Positions 34,768 through 44,614 are shown, counted from the stretch's first letter. The stretch is DNA of 64,000 nucleotides from Pseudogracilibacillus sp037072025 (GCF_037072025.1 NZ_JAXHDD010000001.1:62001-126000), one strand, 5' to 3'. Notes: a model not told the origin generated them from the sequence alone. Translations and numbers: made by a program.

Positions 34768-35946
34768 CTACATTCCGTTATATTTTGCTATATTTTTTAT
34801 CGATCGTTTCCATAGATCAAAATAGCTTGCCAATTCAACATTTTCTTCAACAATTAAAGGGGATTCAACTACCGTTTCATTTTCCTTTTTAACAATTAAA
34901 GTTCCAACCTGTTCTCCGATCTCGATTGGAGGGGAGATATTTTTATTCATTTTTACTTCGGTTGTAAATGGAGCATCTTTTTCACCTTTTTTGTGTAACA
35001 TACTAACCTGTTCACTTGTTTTTACATCATATTTGAGTTTTTTTGACTGAACATGACGTAAACTAGCGACATTTTCACCTTGATCAAACAACTTTTCTGA
35101 TTCATAGTGATTAAAAGCATAATCAATTAAATTCATTGTCACTGCATTTCTACTTTTAGCTGTATCTGCTCCCATTACTACTGCAACGACTCTCATATCA
35201 TCTTTCTTTGCAGTAGCTGTTAAACAAAACTTTGCCTCACTAGTATAACCTGTTTTTAAACCATCCACATATGGATAAAATCGAACTAATTTATTTGTAT
35301 TAACGAGCCAAAATTCATTTTCTTCTCCTTTACGTAAATAGTCTTCGTAAATGGAAGTATATTTTACAATATCTTCATATTTTAATAACTCTTTTGCAAT
35401 TATTGCCATATCATAAGCTGTCGAATAGTGATCTGCTGCGGGTAGTCCAGATGAATTTTGAAATTTTGTATTTTCGAGATTTAATTCTTTCACTTTTTCA
35501 TTCATCAATTCAACAAATGCTTCCTCTGTCCCTGCAATTCGTTCAGCAAGTGCGACACTCGCATCATTTCCAGAAGCAATCGCTACAGCTTTAATCAAGT
35601 CTTCTACTGACATTTGCTCTCCTTCTGCCAAAAACACTTGAGATCCTCCCATAGAGGAAGCTCGTTCACTTACTGTCACCATTTCATCTAGTGATAGTTT
35701 CTCTTGTTTAATTGCTTCCATAACTAATAGCATGGTCATTACTTTGGTCATGCTTGCGGGGGGTAATTTTTCGTGAACATTTTTTTCATACAGTATTGTT
35801 CCTGAGTCCCTATCTAAAAGTATTGAAGCCTTTGCATCTTCCGATAAATCTAAATCATCTTGTTTTTTTTCCTCTCCGAATATAGGATTAGCCAAGAAAA
35901 AAGACATAAAAATAGCCATCCCGATGATATATGTATATCTTTTCAT
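34768..35946 (-). CDS. dacF: Forespore D-alanyl-D-alanine carboxypeptidase DacF
   Basis: Penicillin-binding protein of 392 residues that trims peptide cross-links in spore peptidoglycan. Signal peptide (about 1-24), active site SMTK in PPASMTKVM, SGN, and KTGYTSEAKF. Longer C-terminal beta domain than DacB. Located directly upstream of spoIIAA as in B. subtilis, where it can be read together with the spoIIA operon. Confidence 0.95.
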   Translation of the reverse strand: MKRYTYIIGMAIFMSFFLANPIFGEEKKQDDLDLSEDAKASILLDRDSGTILYEKNVHEKLPPASMTKVMTMLLVMEAIKQEKLSLDEMVTVSERASSMGGSQVFLAEGEQMSVEDLIKAVAIASGNDASVALAERIAGTEEAFVELMNEKVKELNLENTKFQNSSGLPAADHYSTAYDMAIIAKELLKYEDIVKYTSIYEDYLRKGEENEFWLVNTNKLVRFYPYVDGLKTGYTSEAKFCLTATAKKDDMRVVAVVMGADTAKSRNAVTMNLIDYAFNHYESEKLFDQGENVASLRHVQSKKLKYDVKTSEQVSMLHKKGEKDAPFTTEVKMNKNISPPIEIGEQVGTLIVKKENETVVESPLIVEENVELASYFDLWKRSIKNIAKYNGM

Positions 35947-35975
35947 CTGTTTCCCTCCATCTTTTCATATATACA

Positions 35976-36006
35976 TAGGATGACCATTTTTTACCTTATT
36001 TATAAC
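35976..36006 (-). promoter_or_regulatory. Candidate sigma G/F promoter of dacF
   Basis: On the minus strand GTTATA (36001-36006), an 18-bp spacer, and CATCCTA (35976-35982), close to the forespore pattern gHATR/CATnnTA. It lies 30 bp before the dacF ATG, with GGAGGG between. Confidence 0.55.
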
Positions 36007-36087
36007 TTTTAATCAGAATAAATATAGTTTTCTTAAATTCTAATTTTTTTCGTATGTTTTCTTGTTTTTCTAATTTACAGTTGAAGA

Positions 36088-36578
36088 ATACTGTTGAGTA
36101 GTAAAAATTTGTAAATTAGTAACAGCTTCGTTGATTTCCATCGTAGAAAACAAAGCTACAAAGCTGAATACCGCTACGGAAATACACTACGCTTTCCACG
36201 GGCGGCTGATGAGCCTCCTCGTCGCTTCGCTCCTACGTAGTCTCACCTAGGCCTTTCCTCCCGTAGGAGTCTCCGTGTATTTCCTTCGCTGGAAGGATGC
36301 ATGTTTTTCCAACTAGCGTAGGCAGAATACGTAGACTCCTGCGGGAACAGCAAACGGTTTTCGATGGGACGAACGATAGTGGCAGTCCCACGTGTCCGAA
36401 GACCCCGCAGCGGTAATTTAATGATGGCCGACTAAAAGCGTCCTTTGCGGACAACGTCGGCATACCCCTTGTCGGGGCAAGGAAGTGAGCAAACAGTTAT
36501 TGTATTTCCGTAGCGGTATTCACATCGCAACTTTGTTTGATATTTACAAAGAAAATTACTCAAGTTACTGCACAGTTT
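36088..36578. repeat. GC-rich repeat with AAACTGTGCAGTA ends, copy B (longest GC-rich copy)
   Basis: 491 bp with ends ATACTGTTGAGTA (36088-36100) and TACTGCACAGTTT (36566-36578), again followed by TATGG. It contains nearly the whole interior of copy A, plus about 105 bp that copy A lacks (roughly 36415-36520). A perfect 21-bp inverted repeat (36166-36186 against 36501-36521) brackets the interior. The extra segment holds short hairpins (GCCGAC/GTCGGC, TCC/GGA, CCCC/CGGGG). Lies between dacF and pdp. Confidence 0.85.
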
Positions 36579-36723
36579 ATGGATTTTGTGAAATAAATAA
36601 TAAGTCTTTTAATGGGTCGAATACAAAAAGTCCTAAGTCTTTTCGAAGGAACTAGTTGTGTGGCTTTCAACTTTTACAAATAACGAAATAATAATATAAA
36701 GGATCACTTAATACTATTGAAAT

Positions 36724-36747
36724 ACCCCCTATAAATTTTAAGGGGGT
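36724..36747 (-). terminator. pdp: Terminator of the fur-side or deoB-pdp operon
   Basis: ACCCCCT / AGGGGGT with a 10-nt loop, 31 bp past the pdp stop on the minus strand; the T-run is short (ATTT). Confidence 0.65.
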
Positions 36748-36777
36748 CTGGAACTTTTACATAAAAGGTAATTGTGT

Positions 36778-38076
36778 TTATATAATTGTTTCTAGAATTA
36801 ATTGATCATTTACTTTTGCGTTGCCAATTTCAAAACTAGTATCTAACATTCTTTTAATTTGAGAAATATCTTTCTCATTGGAATGAATAGTAAATAATAC
36901 GTCACCTTTTTTTACTTCATCCCCAAGTTTTTTATGTACCTCAATACCGACGGCAAGATCGATAACGGAGTCTTTTGTTTGTCTTCCAGCACCTAGCATC
37001 ATAGCGGCTCTTCCTATTTGATCTGCAATAAGCCTTGTAATAAGTCCAGTTTCTTTTGAATAAATCGGTATTTGATTATGAGCTTGTGGTAACAGAGAAG
37101 AGTCTTGAACGATGTGCTCGTCACCACCCTGGGACTTTATAAATGTCTGAAATACATGTATAGCTTTACCTGACTGAATATTTTCAAATAATATTTCTTT
37201 TGCCTCTGCAGTTGTTTTAGCCTTATTTGCTAAAACAACCATATGACTTCCAAGTTCAATTGAAAGTTCTGTTAAATCCTTTGGTCCCTGTCCTTTCAGT
37301 GTTTTAATCGCCTCTTTTATTTCGAGCGCATTTCCAATTGCAAAGCCGAGTGGTTGTTCCATGTTTGAAATGATAGCAACTGTTTTCTTCCCTACTCGTT
37401 TACCGATTTCAACCATATTTTCAGCTAATTTAATTGCATCTTCTTTGGTTTTCATAAATGCTCCTGAACCAGTTTTAACATCAAGCACAATCGCATCAGC
37501 GCCGGAAGCAATTTTTTTACTCATGATGGAACTGGAAATAAGTGGAATTGAATTTACTGTTGCCGTTACATCTCTTAAGCTATATAGTAGTTTATCTGCA
37601 GGAGCTAGATTATCTGATTGCCCGATGATTGCTAAATGATTTTTATTTACAAGTTCGACAAACTGATCATTCGTTATTTCAACATGGAAACCAGGAATCG
37701 ATTCTAATTTATCGATCGTTCCTCCTGTATGTCCTAACCCTCTCCCACTCATTTTTGGTACAACGACACCCGCTGAAGCGACTAATGGTGCCAAAATAAG
37801 CGTAGTTGTATCTCCAACACCACCAGTTGAATGTTTATCAACTTTTATCCCTTCGATACGAGATAGATCTACTGTTTTACCGCTGTTAACAATTGCCATT
37901 GTAAGTGCAGCACTTTCTTCATTTGTCATACCCTTAAAATATATTGCCATTAATAATGCACTCATTTGATAATCGGGAATCGTACCATTCGTATAGTTTT
38001 CAATGATAAAGTTAATTTCCACTGTCGATAATTCAAAACCATCTCGTTTTTTTTCGATTACATCATACATTCGCAA
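36778..38076 (-). CDS. pdp: Pyrimidine-nucleoside phosphorylase
   Basis: Phosphorolysis of uridine, thymidine and deoxyuridine to base and (deoxy)ribose-1-phosphate, feeding DeoB. 432 residues with the glycosyltransferase family 3/4 signature KHSTGGVGDTTTL, and SGRGLGHTGGTIDKLE. The start is put at TTG 38076, giving MRMYDVIEKKRDG as in homologues (Pdp begins MRM); AGGTGA lies about 6 nt upstream, and a GTG 9 nt earlier overlaps it. Follows deoB closely. Confidence 0.94.
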   Translation of the reverse strand: MRMYDVIEKKRDGFELSTVEINFIIENYTNGTIPDYQMSALLMAIYFKGMTNEESAALTMAIVNSGKTVDLSRIEGIKVDKHSTGGVGDTTTLILAPLVASAGVVVPKMSGRGLGHTGGTIDKLESIPGFHVEITNDQFVELVNKNHLAIIGQSDNLAPADKLLYSLRDVTATVNSIPLISSSIMSKKIASGADAIVLDVKTGSGAFMKTKEDAIKLAENMVEIGKRVGKKTVAIISNMEQPLGFAIGNALEIKEAIKTLKGQGPKDLTELSIELGSHMVVLANKAKTTAEAKEILFENIQSGKAIHVFQTFIKSQGGDEHIVQDSSLLPQAHNQIPIYSKETGLITRLIADQIGRAAMMLGAGRQTKDSVIDLAVGIEVHKKLGDEVKKGDVLFTIHSNEKDISQIKRMLDTSFEIGNAKVNDQLILETII

Positions 38077-38081
38077 AGTAA

Positions 38082-39269
38082 TCACCTATTTTCATTTATT
38101 TGCGCTAAAAAACTTTCTCCGTATTTTGGTGGAGTCACGTTAAAATTATCAGCTATTGTTGCGCCAACATCGGCAAATGTTTGACGAATGGATAAAGCCT
38201 TCCCTAATTTAATTTCTTTATGATAAACTAGTAATGGCACAAATTCACGTGTATGATCAGTTCCGTGATGTGTTGGATCATTCCCGTGGTCAGCTGTTAT
38301 CATAAGTAAATCGTCGGAATCGAGCAGATTAATTATAGAATCCAATTTACGATCAAACTGTTCTAGTGCTTTTCCATATCCAATTGGATCGCGTCTGTGT
38401 CCATATAGTGCATCGAAATCAACTAAATTAATAAAGCAAAGTCCATGGAAACTTGTTTGAACAGTTTGGTATAGCTTTTCCATTCCATCATCATTACTTT
38501 TTGTTCGAACTGCTTTTGTAATCCCTTCTCCATCAAAGATATCAGAAATTTTACCTAAAGAAATTACATCGTAATTTGCATCCTTCAACTCATCCATTAC
38601 CGTTCTGTCAAAAGGTTTTAATGCATAATCATGTCTGTTCGCTGTTCTAGTAAAGTTTCCTACTTCTCCTACAAACGGTCTTGCAATAACTCTACCAACT
38701 AAATATCTTTCATCCATCGTTAATTCACGTGCAACTTCACAAATTTCATATAATTCCTCAAGTGATACAACTTCTTCATGAGCAGCAATTTGTAAAACAG
38801 AATCTGCGGAAGTGTACACAATTAACGCACCAGTTTCCAGATGTTCCTTCCCTAATTCCTCTATAATTGCTGTTCCAGATGCAGGCTTATTTCCAATAAT
38901 TTTTCTTCCAGTTCTTTCTTCTAAGTTATTGATTAATTCTTCAGGAAATCCATTTGGAAATGTTTGAAACGGTTGTTTAATATTTAGCCCCATTAATTCC
39001 CAATGCCCGGTCATCGTATCTTTTCCAGCTGATACTTCTTGCATTTTTGTATAATATGCTAAAGGTTCTTCTACGGCTTTAATACCTTCGAATTCTTTAA
39101 TGTTTCCTAACCCGAGCTTTTCTAAATTCGGTAAATGAATTCCACCCATGTATTTAGCAATATTACCTAATGTATCTGCTCCAACATCATTATATTTCCG
39201 AGCATCTGGAGCTTGTCCAATTCCTACTGAGTCTAATACAATTAAAAAAATTCGTTTGAATGATGTCAT
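38082..39269 (-). CDS. deoB: Phosphopentomutase
   Basis: Interconverts ribose- or deoxyribose-1- and 5-phosphate. 395 residues of the alkaline phosphatase superfamily: metal ligand in LDSVGIGQAPDA, phosphothreonine in GKDTMTGHWE, and ITADHGNDPT. Called drm in B. subtilis. Sits between xerD and pdp, as in B. subtilis where pupG follows; pupG is absent here and pdp takes that place. Confidence 0.95.
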   Translation of the reverse strand: MTSFKRIFLIVLDSVGIGQAPDARKYNDVGADTLGNIAKYMGGIHLPNLEKLGLGNIKEFEGIKAVEEPLAYYTKMQEVSAGKDTMTGHWELMGLNIKQPFQTFPNGFPEELINNLEERTGRKIIGNKPASGTAIIEELGKEHLETGALIVYTSADSVLQIAAHEEVVSLEELYEICEVARELTMDERYLVGRVIARPFVGEVGNFTRTANRHDYALKPFDRTVMDELKDANYDVISLGKISDIFDGEGITKAVRTKSNDDGMEKLYQTVQTSFHGLCFINLVDFDALYGHRRDPIGYGKALEQFDRKLDSIINLLDSDDLLMITADHGNDPTHHGTDHTREFVPLLVYHKEIKLGKALSIRQTFADVGATIADNFNVTPPKYGESFLAQINENR

Positions 39270-39293
39270 ACTATCCGCCCTTCTTCTCCCTGT

Positions 39294-40187
39294 TTAAGCT
39301 CTTGGATGAAACTGTTCATACATATCTTTGAGTCGCGTTTTGGAAATATGGGTATATATTTGTGTAGTTGAAATATCAGCATGTCCAAGCATTTCTTGTA
39401 CGGAACGTAAATCTGCTCCATTTTCTAATAAATGTGTTGCAAACGAATGACGCAGCGTATGAGGTGTGATCTCTTTTGTAATTCCTGTTTCTTGTACGAC
39501 TGTTTTTAATATTTTCCAAAACCCTTGCCTTGAAAGAGGTTTTCCGTGATGATTTACAAATAAAATTGTTTCAGATTGATTTCTCTTTATCAGTTGATCT
39601 CTCGCATGGTTAAGATAATCTTCAAGGGCATTTTTTGCTACATCTCCGACAGGAATTATCCGCTCCTTATTTCCTTTACCCATACATCGTACAAATCCCA
39701 TTGATAAATGAAGATCTGTCTTCTTTAATTTTACTAATTCAGAAACTCTAAGCCCTGTCGCATAAAGCAATTCAAGCATAGCTTTATTTCGAACTCTAAG
39801 TGGAGTTGTCCCCTTTATCGCTAGTAATTTATCAATCTCTTCCGAAGTTAAAATTTGGGGAAATAAACGATCCAATTTGGGAGTCTCTATGTGCAAACTA
39901 GCATCTATGTCCACGATTCTATCTCGTACCAAAAACTGATGAAAAGCACGAATGGAAGAAATCATCCTTGCAATTGTTGCAGTCGATTTTCCATTCTCTT
40001 TTAAAGAATACAAAAATTGAACAATGTCCGTCCGTTTGATTTGTTTCCAATCAGTTATTTCTTTTTTTTCTTTTGCAAATAATACGTATTGATTAAGATC
40101 ACGTCGGTAAGATATTATTGTATTTTCTGCAAGACCACGCTCAATTTGTAAAAAATGAAAAAAATCTTCTACTGCATCTTTTAGCAT
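39294..40187 (-). CDS. xerD: Tyrosine site-specific recombinase XerD (RipX)
   Basis: Chromosome dimer resolution at dif, with CodV/XerC. 297 residues: N-terminal SAM-like DNA-binding domain and a catalytic domain with Arg in ATGLRVSEL, the HTLRHSFATHLLENG motif, LGHADISTTQIYTH and the active-site Tyr therein. Length and place next to fur and deoB match B. subtilis ripX. Confidence 0.96.
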   Translation of the reverse strand: MLKDAVEDFFHFLQIERGLAENTIISYRRDLNQYVLFAKEKKEITDWKQIKRTDIVQFLYSLKENGKSTATIARMISSIRAFHQFLVRDRIVDIDASLHIETPKLDRLFPQILTSEEIDKLLAIKGTTPLRVRNKAMLELLYATGLRVSELVKLKKTDLHLSMGFVRCMGKGNKERIIPVGDVAKNALEDYLNHARDQLIKRNQSETILFVNHHGKPLSRQGFWKILKTVVQETGITKEITPHTLRHSFATHLLENGADLRSVQEMLGHADISTTQIYTHISKTRLKDMYEQFHPRA

Positions 40188-40189
40188 TT

Positions 40190-40396
40190 CTATTCTCCTA
40201 AACGAAAAAATAAATGAAGCCGATCCATAAATCCATCTTCCTCACTAAAAACTTTCATAGCTGGTCCTTCTGGTTGGTCGTACCGATGATACTGTTCATA
40301 TTCATTATGCATTGCACGTAACCCAAAATAAAATAAGAATGTACAACCTACAAATATAATGGTTACTTTAATAACATCCCATAATATACGTTTCAT
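40190..40396 (-). CDS. yqzK: YqzK-family small membrane protein (DUF4227)
   Basis: 68 residues with one N-terminal membrane segment (VIKVTIIFVGCTFLFYFGLR) and a conserved tail (MKVFSEEDGFMDRL). Function unknown. Conserved between fur and xerD across Bacillus. Its stop lies 2 bp before the xerD start. Confidence 0.88.
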   Translation of the reverse strand: MKRILWDVIKVTIIFVGCTFLFYFGLRAMHNEYEQYHRYDQPEGPAMKVFSEEDGFMDRLHLFFRLGE

Positions 40397-40526
40397 TTTT
40401 TGGCACCTTTCTCTAAAAAAAGTCTATCTATTAGAAAGATATGCCAAAAAAACGAAATTATATACCTTCATTTTACATGATTAACGATTAATATGCAGTA
40501 ATAAAAGTACTGTACTTAGAAAAAAA

Positions 40527-40554
40527 CGACCGCTCATTTTAAAAATGAAGGTCG
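40527..40554 (-). terminator. fur: Terminator of fur
   Basis: CGACC-TTCATTTT pairs with AAATGAGC-GGTCG, followed by seven T on the minus strand, 3 bp past the fur stop. Confidence 0.85.
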
Positions 40555-40557
40555 ATT

Positions 40558-41013
40558 TTAATTTGCTTCTACTGTAGCGTTTTGGCACTGCTTGCAAATA
40601 CCATGGAAAGTTAGTCTATGATCTTTTACTTGAAATTGCCAACCGTCTTCCACAATTTTTTCAACATCACTTAATAAATCTTCAATTATTTCTTCCACCG
40701 AGCCACATTCCATACACACGAGATGATGATGAAAATGCTTAACTCCTTCTTTACGTAGATCGTAACGTGAAACACCATCACCAAAATTAATTTTATCAAC
40801 AATTTTAAGTTCAGATAGCAATTCTAACGTTCGGTATACCGTCGCTAAACCAATTTCTGGTGCTTTTTCTTTTACAAGTAGAAATACTTCTTCCGCACTC
40901 AAATGGTCTTCCTCGCGTTCCAAAAGCACAGTTAAAGTAGCTTCACGTTGCGGAGTTAGCTTGTAACCTTTGGCATGTAACTGTTTTTTAATTCTTTCTA
41001 TTCGCTGCTTCAT
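40558..41013 (-). CDS. fur: Ferric uptake regulator Fur
   Basis: Iron-responsive repressor. 151 residues: winged helix (LTPQREATLTVLLEREEDHLSAEEV), regulatory HFHHHLVC, and two CxxC pairs (CMECGS; CKQC) that bind structural zinc. Fur rather than PerR or Zur by synteny with yqzK-xerD-deoB and spoIIM; residue-level metal discrimination is not attempted. Confidence 0.93.
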   Translation of the reverse strand: MKQRIERIKKQLHAKGYKLTPQREATLTVLLEREEDHLSAEEVFLLVKEKAPEIGLATVYRTLELLSELKIVDKINFGDGVSRYDLRKEGVKHFHHHLVCMECGSVEEIIEDLLSDVEKIVEDGWQFQVKDHRLTFHGICKQCQNATVEAN

Positions 41014-41040
41014 GGAATTACCCCTCCATCTATCACTTTA

Positions 41041-41069
41041 ATTATAGGCACACATGAAACAGCTGTCAA
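41041..41069 (-). promoter_or_regulatory. fur: Sigma A promoter of fur
   Basis: On the minus strand a perfect TTGACA (41064-41069), 17-bp spacer, and perfect TATAAT (41041-41046), 27 bp before the ATG. No PerR or Fur operator was recognised around it. Confidence 0.8.
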
Positions 41070-41104
41070 AAAATAATCATTTTCACAGAAGAAAATTACT
41101 GTTT

Positions 41105-41764
41105 TTATGATAAATTAAAGATAATAGCATAACTCGTTCTTAAGATAGCTTTAAAAGCTTCGTTTGCAACAAAAGTTTCAATAAGTGAACTGCCTAATGC
41201 ACATAAAAGGAGGATGAGAAAAACAAACGTATATTGAATAAATGGTTTCCCTAATGAGTTGGAAATTCGTCCATTTCCAAATAATTTATGAAGTAATGCA
41301 AGAGAAAAAATCATCGATAAGCTGCCAGCGATTATATAAATTGGAATCGTTATAATATTTTGTGGTGCGATTGATATGGACGCTAATAATAATCCTTTCC
41401 CACCTAATTGATTCACGATAAAGCCAACAGAAAATCCGATTACGAGTCCTTTAATAAAAACTAATATCCAAACGACCGGCAACCCGATTATAGTAAGACC
41501 TAAAATAAACAATAGAAGTAAATATTTTACATGAAAAAAGAAACTGCGCTTTAATATATCTTTACTTGCGATTTCTTGATCACCATTAATTTGTACATAA
41601 TAACGATCTAGATGAAAAAATAAATCTTGTTTTTGAATGAAGTCCATACTATTTACTGTAATTGCTCCGAAAATAATTCCTGTTAAAAAAAGTGTGACCA
41701 TAAATATATAAATCGTCATATTTTCTTTAACATGGTTTAATAGTACATTATTTTTAAAATACAT
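41105..41764 (-). CDS. spoIIM: Stage II sporulation protein M
   Basis: Component of the SpoIIDMP engulfment complex. 219 residues with about five membrane segments. The start at ATG 41764 is preceded by GGAGGA; a longer upstream reading is rejected. It lies next to fur as in B. subtilis, and expression under sigma E in the mother cell is expected. Phe- and Leu-rich like other SpoIIM. Confidence 0.93.
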   Translation of the reverse strand: MYFKNNVLLNHVKENMTIYIFMVTLFLTGIIFGAITVNSMDFIQKQDLFFHLDRYYVQINGDQEIASKDILKRSFFFHVKYLLLLFILGLTIIGLPVVWILVFIKGLVIGFSVGFIVNQLGGKGLLLASISIAPQNIITIPIYIIAGSLSMIFSLALLHKLFGNGRISNSLGKPFIQYTFVFLILLLCALGSSLIETFVANEAFKAILRTSYAIIFNLS

Positions 41765-41853
41765 AGAAATCCTCCGTCTCTGGGTCAAATCTCTTAATTA
41801 ATAGATATGAAAGATTTCTATGTAAAATTACTATTTTTTAAAAACTCTATCAA

Positions 41854-43041
41854 TCAATCGTTAACTGTTGTTAATTTTTTCATGGAGACTCGACCATATT
41901 TTCCTCCACCACCTGCTTCAATATCTAGTTCTCCCTTCCTCATATCAACGATCATTTTCGCTAATTTTTCAGGAATTACAGTTGCTAATTGTTGGTAAGG
42001 TATATGGTGTATTACAGTCATTTCAGTTGCAAAATGATCAAGTAACTTTTCAAATGTTTTCTTTCCAAGACCTGGTAGATAGTCAAGCGGTACTTGATAG
42101 TAATAAGGTGGTCTTTGATTGGATTCATCGGTATCTTTTAATTCAGTTATTCGGTCAAAAACACCATTAATAATTTTTTTGGATTGGCAATGGGAACATT
42201 GCTTTGACTTATACGGTGCTTGCTTCATACACACTTGACAAACTGTCGTATAATATTTACCCAGTTTTGGGTTCATACCGTAATTTGCTACAATTTGACG
42301 CCCATTAACTCGTTTAAGTGCTTTGGAAAATTCTTGAAAAGTAGGCTCTTTCATCATTATTTGTTGATACTCTCTCGCAAGCTTTTGTAAGGAATGACTA
42401 TCAGAATTGGATAAAAAGGTATATTTGTGTAATTCTACAATTTGATCAGCCATTTCTGTATCAGAACTTAATCCTAGTTCTATTCCATCAATTAAATTAG
42501 GATTTAAAACCTCTGTTAAAGAATTTCTTACACCTTTTCCATATAAACTTTTAAATGGCGTAAATACATGTGCCGGAATGAAGAGTCCAGATAATTCTTT
42601 AACCTTCAACTGTAAATCTGTTGCTGTTCCATAATACCTCTGGGAACTTAAATGTACATTTTTCATCCTGCCAGAGAGCCATTCGGTAAAAGAGTTAATT
42701 GTAGCTAATGTTGGAAAATAACAGAGTACATGAATAGGCCCTTTGCAATGTTCATCATAGACTTCAATTTCTGCTCCCATTAGTAAGGTTACATTTTCAA
42801 ATCGAATGCCACCTTCTTGCAGTTCTTCAGCTTGTTGGCTTCTAATCAATTGGGCGATTTCTTGTTGTACAAGAGGAGATTGGCAATCAATCACTCCAAC
42901 CATATCGATTCCTTTTCTTCTACTTGCCTCAATTAGTATATTTTTTAATGTTAGTTGCTTAGATGCTGTAATCTTTACTGGATGATTATTCATATTTCGA
43001 CCAATATGGATATGCATATCAGCAAAAAATTTATTTAACAT
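41854..43041 (-). CDS. yqxK: Endonuclease Q-family protein (YqxK-like)
   Basis: 395 residues. N-terminal PHP domain with metal motif DMHIHIG and later SNSDSHS; then a zinc ribbon (CQVCMKQAPYKSKQCSHC) and a C-terminal region with PGLGKKTFEKLL. EndoQ proteins cut 5' of deaminated bases (uracil, hypoxanthine) in DNA. Overlaps nudF by 11 bp. The family assignment rests on the PHP-zinc finger layout and the position after nudF, as for yqxK in B. subtilis. Confidence 0.88.
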   Translation of the reverse strand: MLNKFFADMHIHIGRNMNNHPVKITASKQLTLKNILIEASRRKGIDMVGVIDCQSPLVQQEIAQLIRSQQAEELQEGGIRFENVTLLMGAEIEVYDEHCKGPIHVLCYFPTLATINSFTEWLSGRMKNVHLSSQRYYGTATDLQLKVKELSGLFIPAHVFTPFKSLYGKGVRNSLTEVLNPNLIDGIELGLSSDTEMADQIVELHKYTFLSNSDSHSLQKLAREYQQIMMKEPTFQEFSKALKRVNGRQIVANYGMNPKLGKYYTTVCQVCMKQAPYKSKQCSHCQSKKIINGVFDRITELKDTDESNQRPPYYYQVPLDYLPGLGKKTFEKLLDHFATEMTVIHHIPYQQLATVIPEKLAKMIVDMRKGELDIEAGGGGKYGRVSMKKLTTVND

Positions 43042-43588
43042 GTTTATTCAATCCCATTAATTTCAAATATGTTAATGCATAAACGGTTTTTGCATCATAA
43101 ATATCTTTTGTTTGCATGAGCGCTTCCGCTTCTGCGATAGATAACTCATGAATTTCAATAAATTCATCTTCATCACCACTAATTGGATTCTCTGCCTTTT
43201 GTAAAGCATTTGAATAATATATGTGAATGATTTCATTGGCAAATCCAGGTGATGTGTAGAAGGATGTAATATATTGTAAAGCTTCTGCCCTATATCCAGT
43301 TTCTTCTTCGAGTTCTCTTATTGCCGTAATTTTAGGATCCTCATCTAGTTCTATTTTTCCCGCAGGTATTTCTAATAATGACCGCTCTAAAGGCTTTCTA
43401 TATTGTTCTACTAGTAAAATTTTATTTTGAGGTGTGATTGCGATAACGGCAACTGCACCAGGATGTTTTACAATTTCTCGTTTTGACGTGTTTCCATCAG
43501 GTAATTCAACATCATCAACTTGTAAAGAAATTATGTTTCCGTCAAATAGTTTTTCACTTCGTAACGTTTTTTCTTCAAATTTTTTCAT
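43031..43588 (-). CDS. nudF: ADP-ribose pyrophosphatase (Nudix)
   Basis: Hydrolyses ADP-ribose to AMP and ribose-5-phosphate. 185 residues with an intact Nudix box GKIELDEDPKITAIRELEEE and upstream LLEIPAG. Behind GAGAGG. Located between EndoQ and the divergent yqkF-like gene, as in B. subtilis (yqkG). Confidence 0.93.
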   Translation of the reverse strand: MKKFEEKTLRSEKLFDGNIISLQVDDVELPDGNTSKREIVKHPGAVAVIAITPQNKILLVEQYRKPLERSLLEIPAGKIELDEDPKITAIRELEEETGYRAEALQYITSFYTSPGFANEIIHIYYSNALQKAENPISGDEDEFIEIHELSIAEAEALMQTKDIYDAKTVYALTYLKLMGLNKHVK

Positions 43589-43695
43589 ATTAACCTCTCA
43601 TTTATGTTTGTTTCTCTCTATTTTAACATAAACTAATCCAATTAGTTGTGAAGCACTTTTTTGACCGTTACAATAATAGAAAAGGGTGTGGTAAA

Positions 43696-44604
43696 GTGAG
43701 AATGAATCGATTGGGTAAATCAGATATTTATATTTCCGAGCTAACGCTTGGCTGTATGTCACTTGACCTCGATCAATCAAATTCCTCTAAAATAATCAAT
43801 TTAGCTTTAGATAATGGGATCAATCATTTAGATACAGCTGATTTGTATCAATTTGGTGACAATGAAAAAATGATAGGAAAAATTATAAAAGAGCGCCGTG
43901 AGGATATTATTTTAACCACAAAAGTTGGTAATCATTTTAATACAGATACAAAAACGTGGTATTGGGATCCTTCAAAAAAATATATTAATCAAGCTGTAGA
44001 TAAAAGTTTACAACGACTTCAGACAGATTATCTTGATTTATATTTACTTCATGGAGGAACGATCGATGACCCTATGGATGAGACGATAGACGCATTTGAA
44101 CAATTAAAAAAATCCGGTAAAATTCGTGCATATGGGATTTCTTCAATTAGACCAAGTGTTATTCGAGAATATGTTAAAAAATCTTCCATTGATGCTGTAA
44201 TGATGCAATATAATATACTTGATCGCAGGCCCGAGGAATTATTAAATTTTTTAGCTACCAATAAAGTAAGTGTTTTAGCACGAGGACCTTTAGCAAAAGG
44301 AATGCTAAGTGGGCAGGCAGTTAAATACATTGCTCAAAAAGGAAAAGATGGATATTTGGACTATACACATAATGAACTTTTACAGATAATTAATAAATTA
44401 AGTAAGTTACATCTTCCAATTGCAAAGTTATCGTTTCAATATGTACTTCATCATCCTGTTGTTGCAAGTGCAGTATTTGGCGCAAGTACTGTGAAGCAAT
44501 TAAAAGAAAATATTTACTCGACACATCTTCTTCCTTTAGATGAAGAATTAGTAAAAGAAATTAAAAAAATTACAAAGCCTATTTTTTATACAACGCATCG
44601 TTAA
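43696..44604 (+). CDS. yqkF: Aldo/keto reductase (YqkF-like)
   Basis: NADPH-dependent oxidoreductase of 302 residues; substrate unknown. Signature blocks: GINHLDTADLYQFG with the catalytic Asp and Tyr, TTKVGNHF with catalytic Lys, and LDLYLLHGG. The start is GTG 43696, with GGGTG about 7 nt upstream; homologues begin MR-RLGKSD. It is the only large plus-strand gene in the window and faces the cotE region across a bidirectional terminator. Confidence 0.9.
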   Translation: MRMNRLGKSDIYISELTLGCMSLDLDQSNSSKIINLALDNGINHLDTADLYQFGDNEKMIGKIIKERREDIILTTKVGNHFNTDTKTWYWDPSKKYINQAVDKSLQRLQTDYLDLYLLHGGTIDDPMDETIDAFEQLKKSGKIRAYGISSIRPSVIREYVKKSSIDAVMMQYNILDRRPEELLNFLATNKVSVLARGPLAKGMLSGQAVKYIAQKGKDGYLDYTHNELLQIINKLSKLHLPIAKLSFQYVLHHPVVASAVFGASTVKQLKENIYSTHLLPLDEELVKEIKKITKPIFYTTHR

Positions 44605-44614
44605 ACAAAAATAT

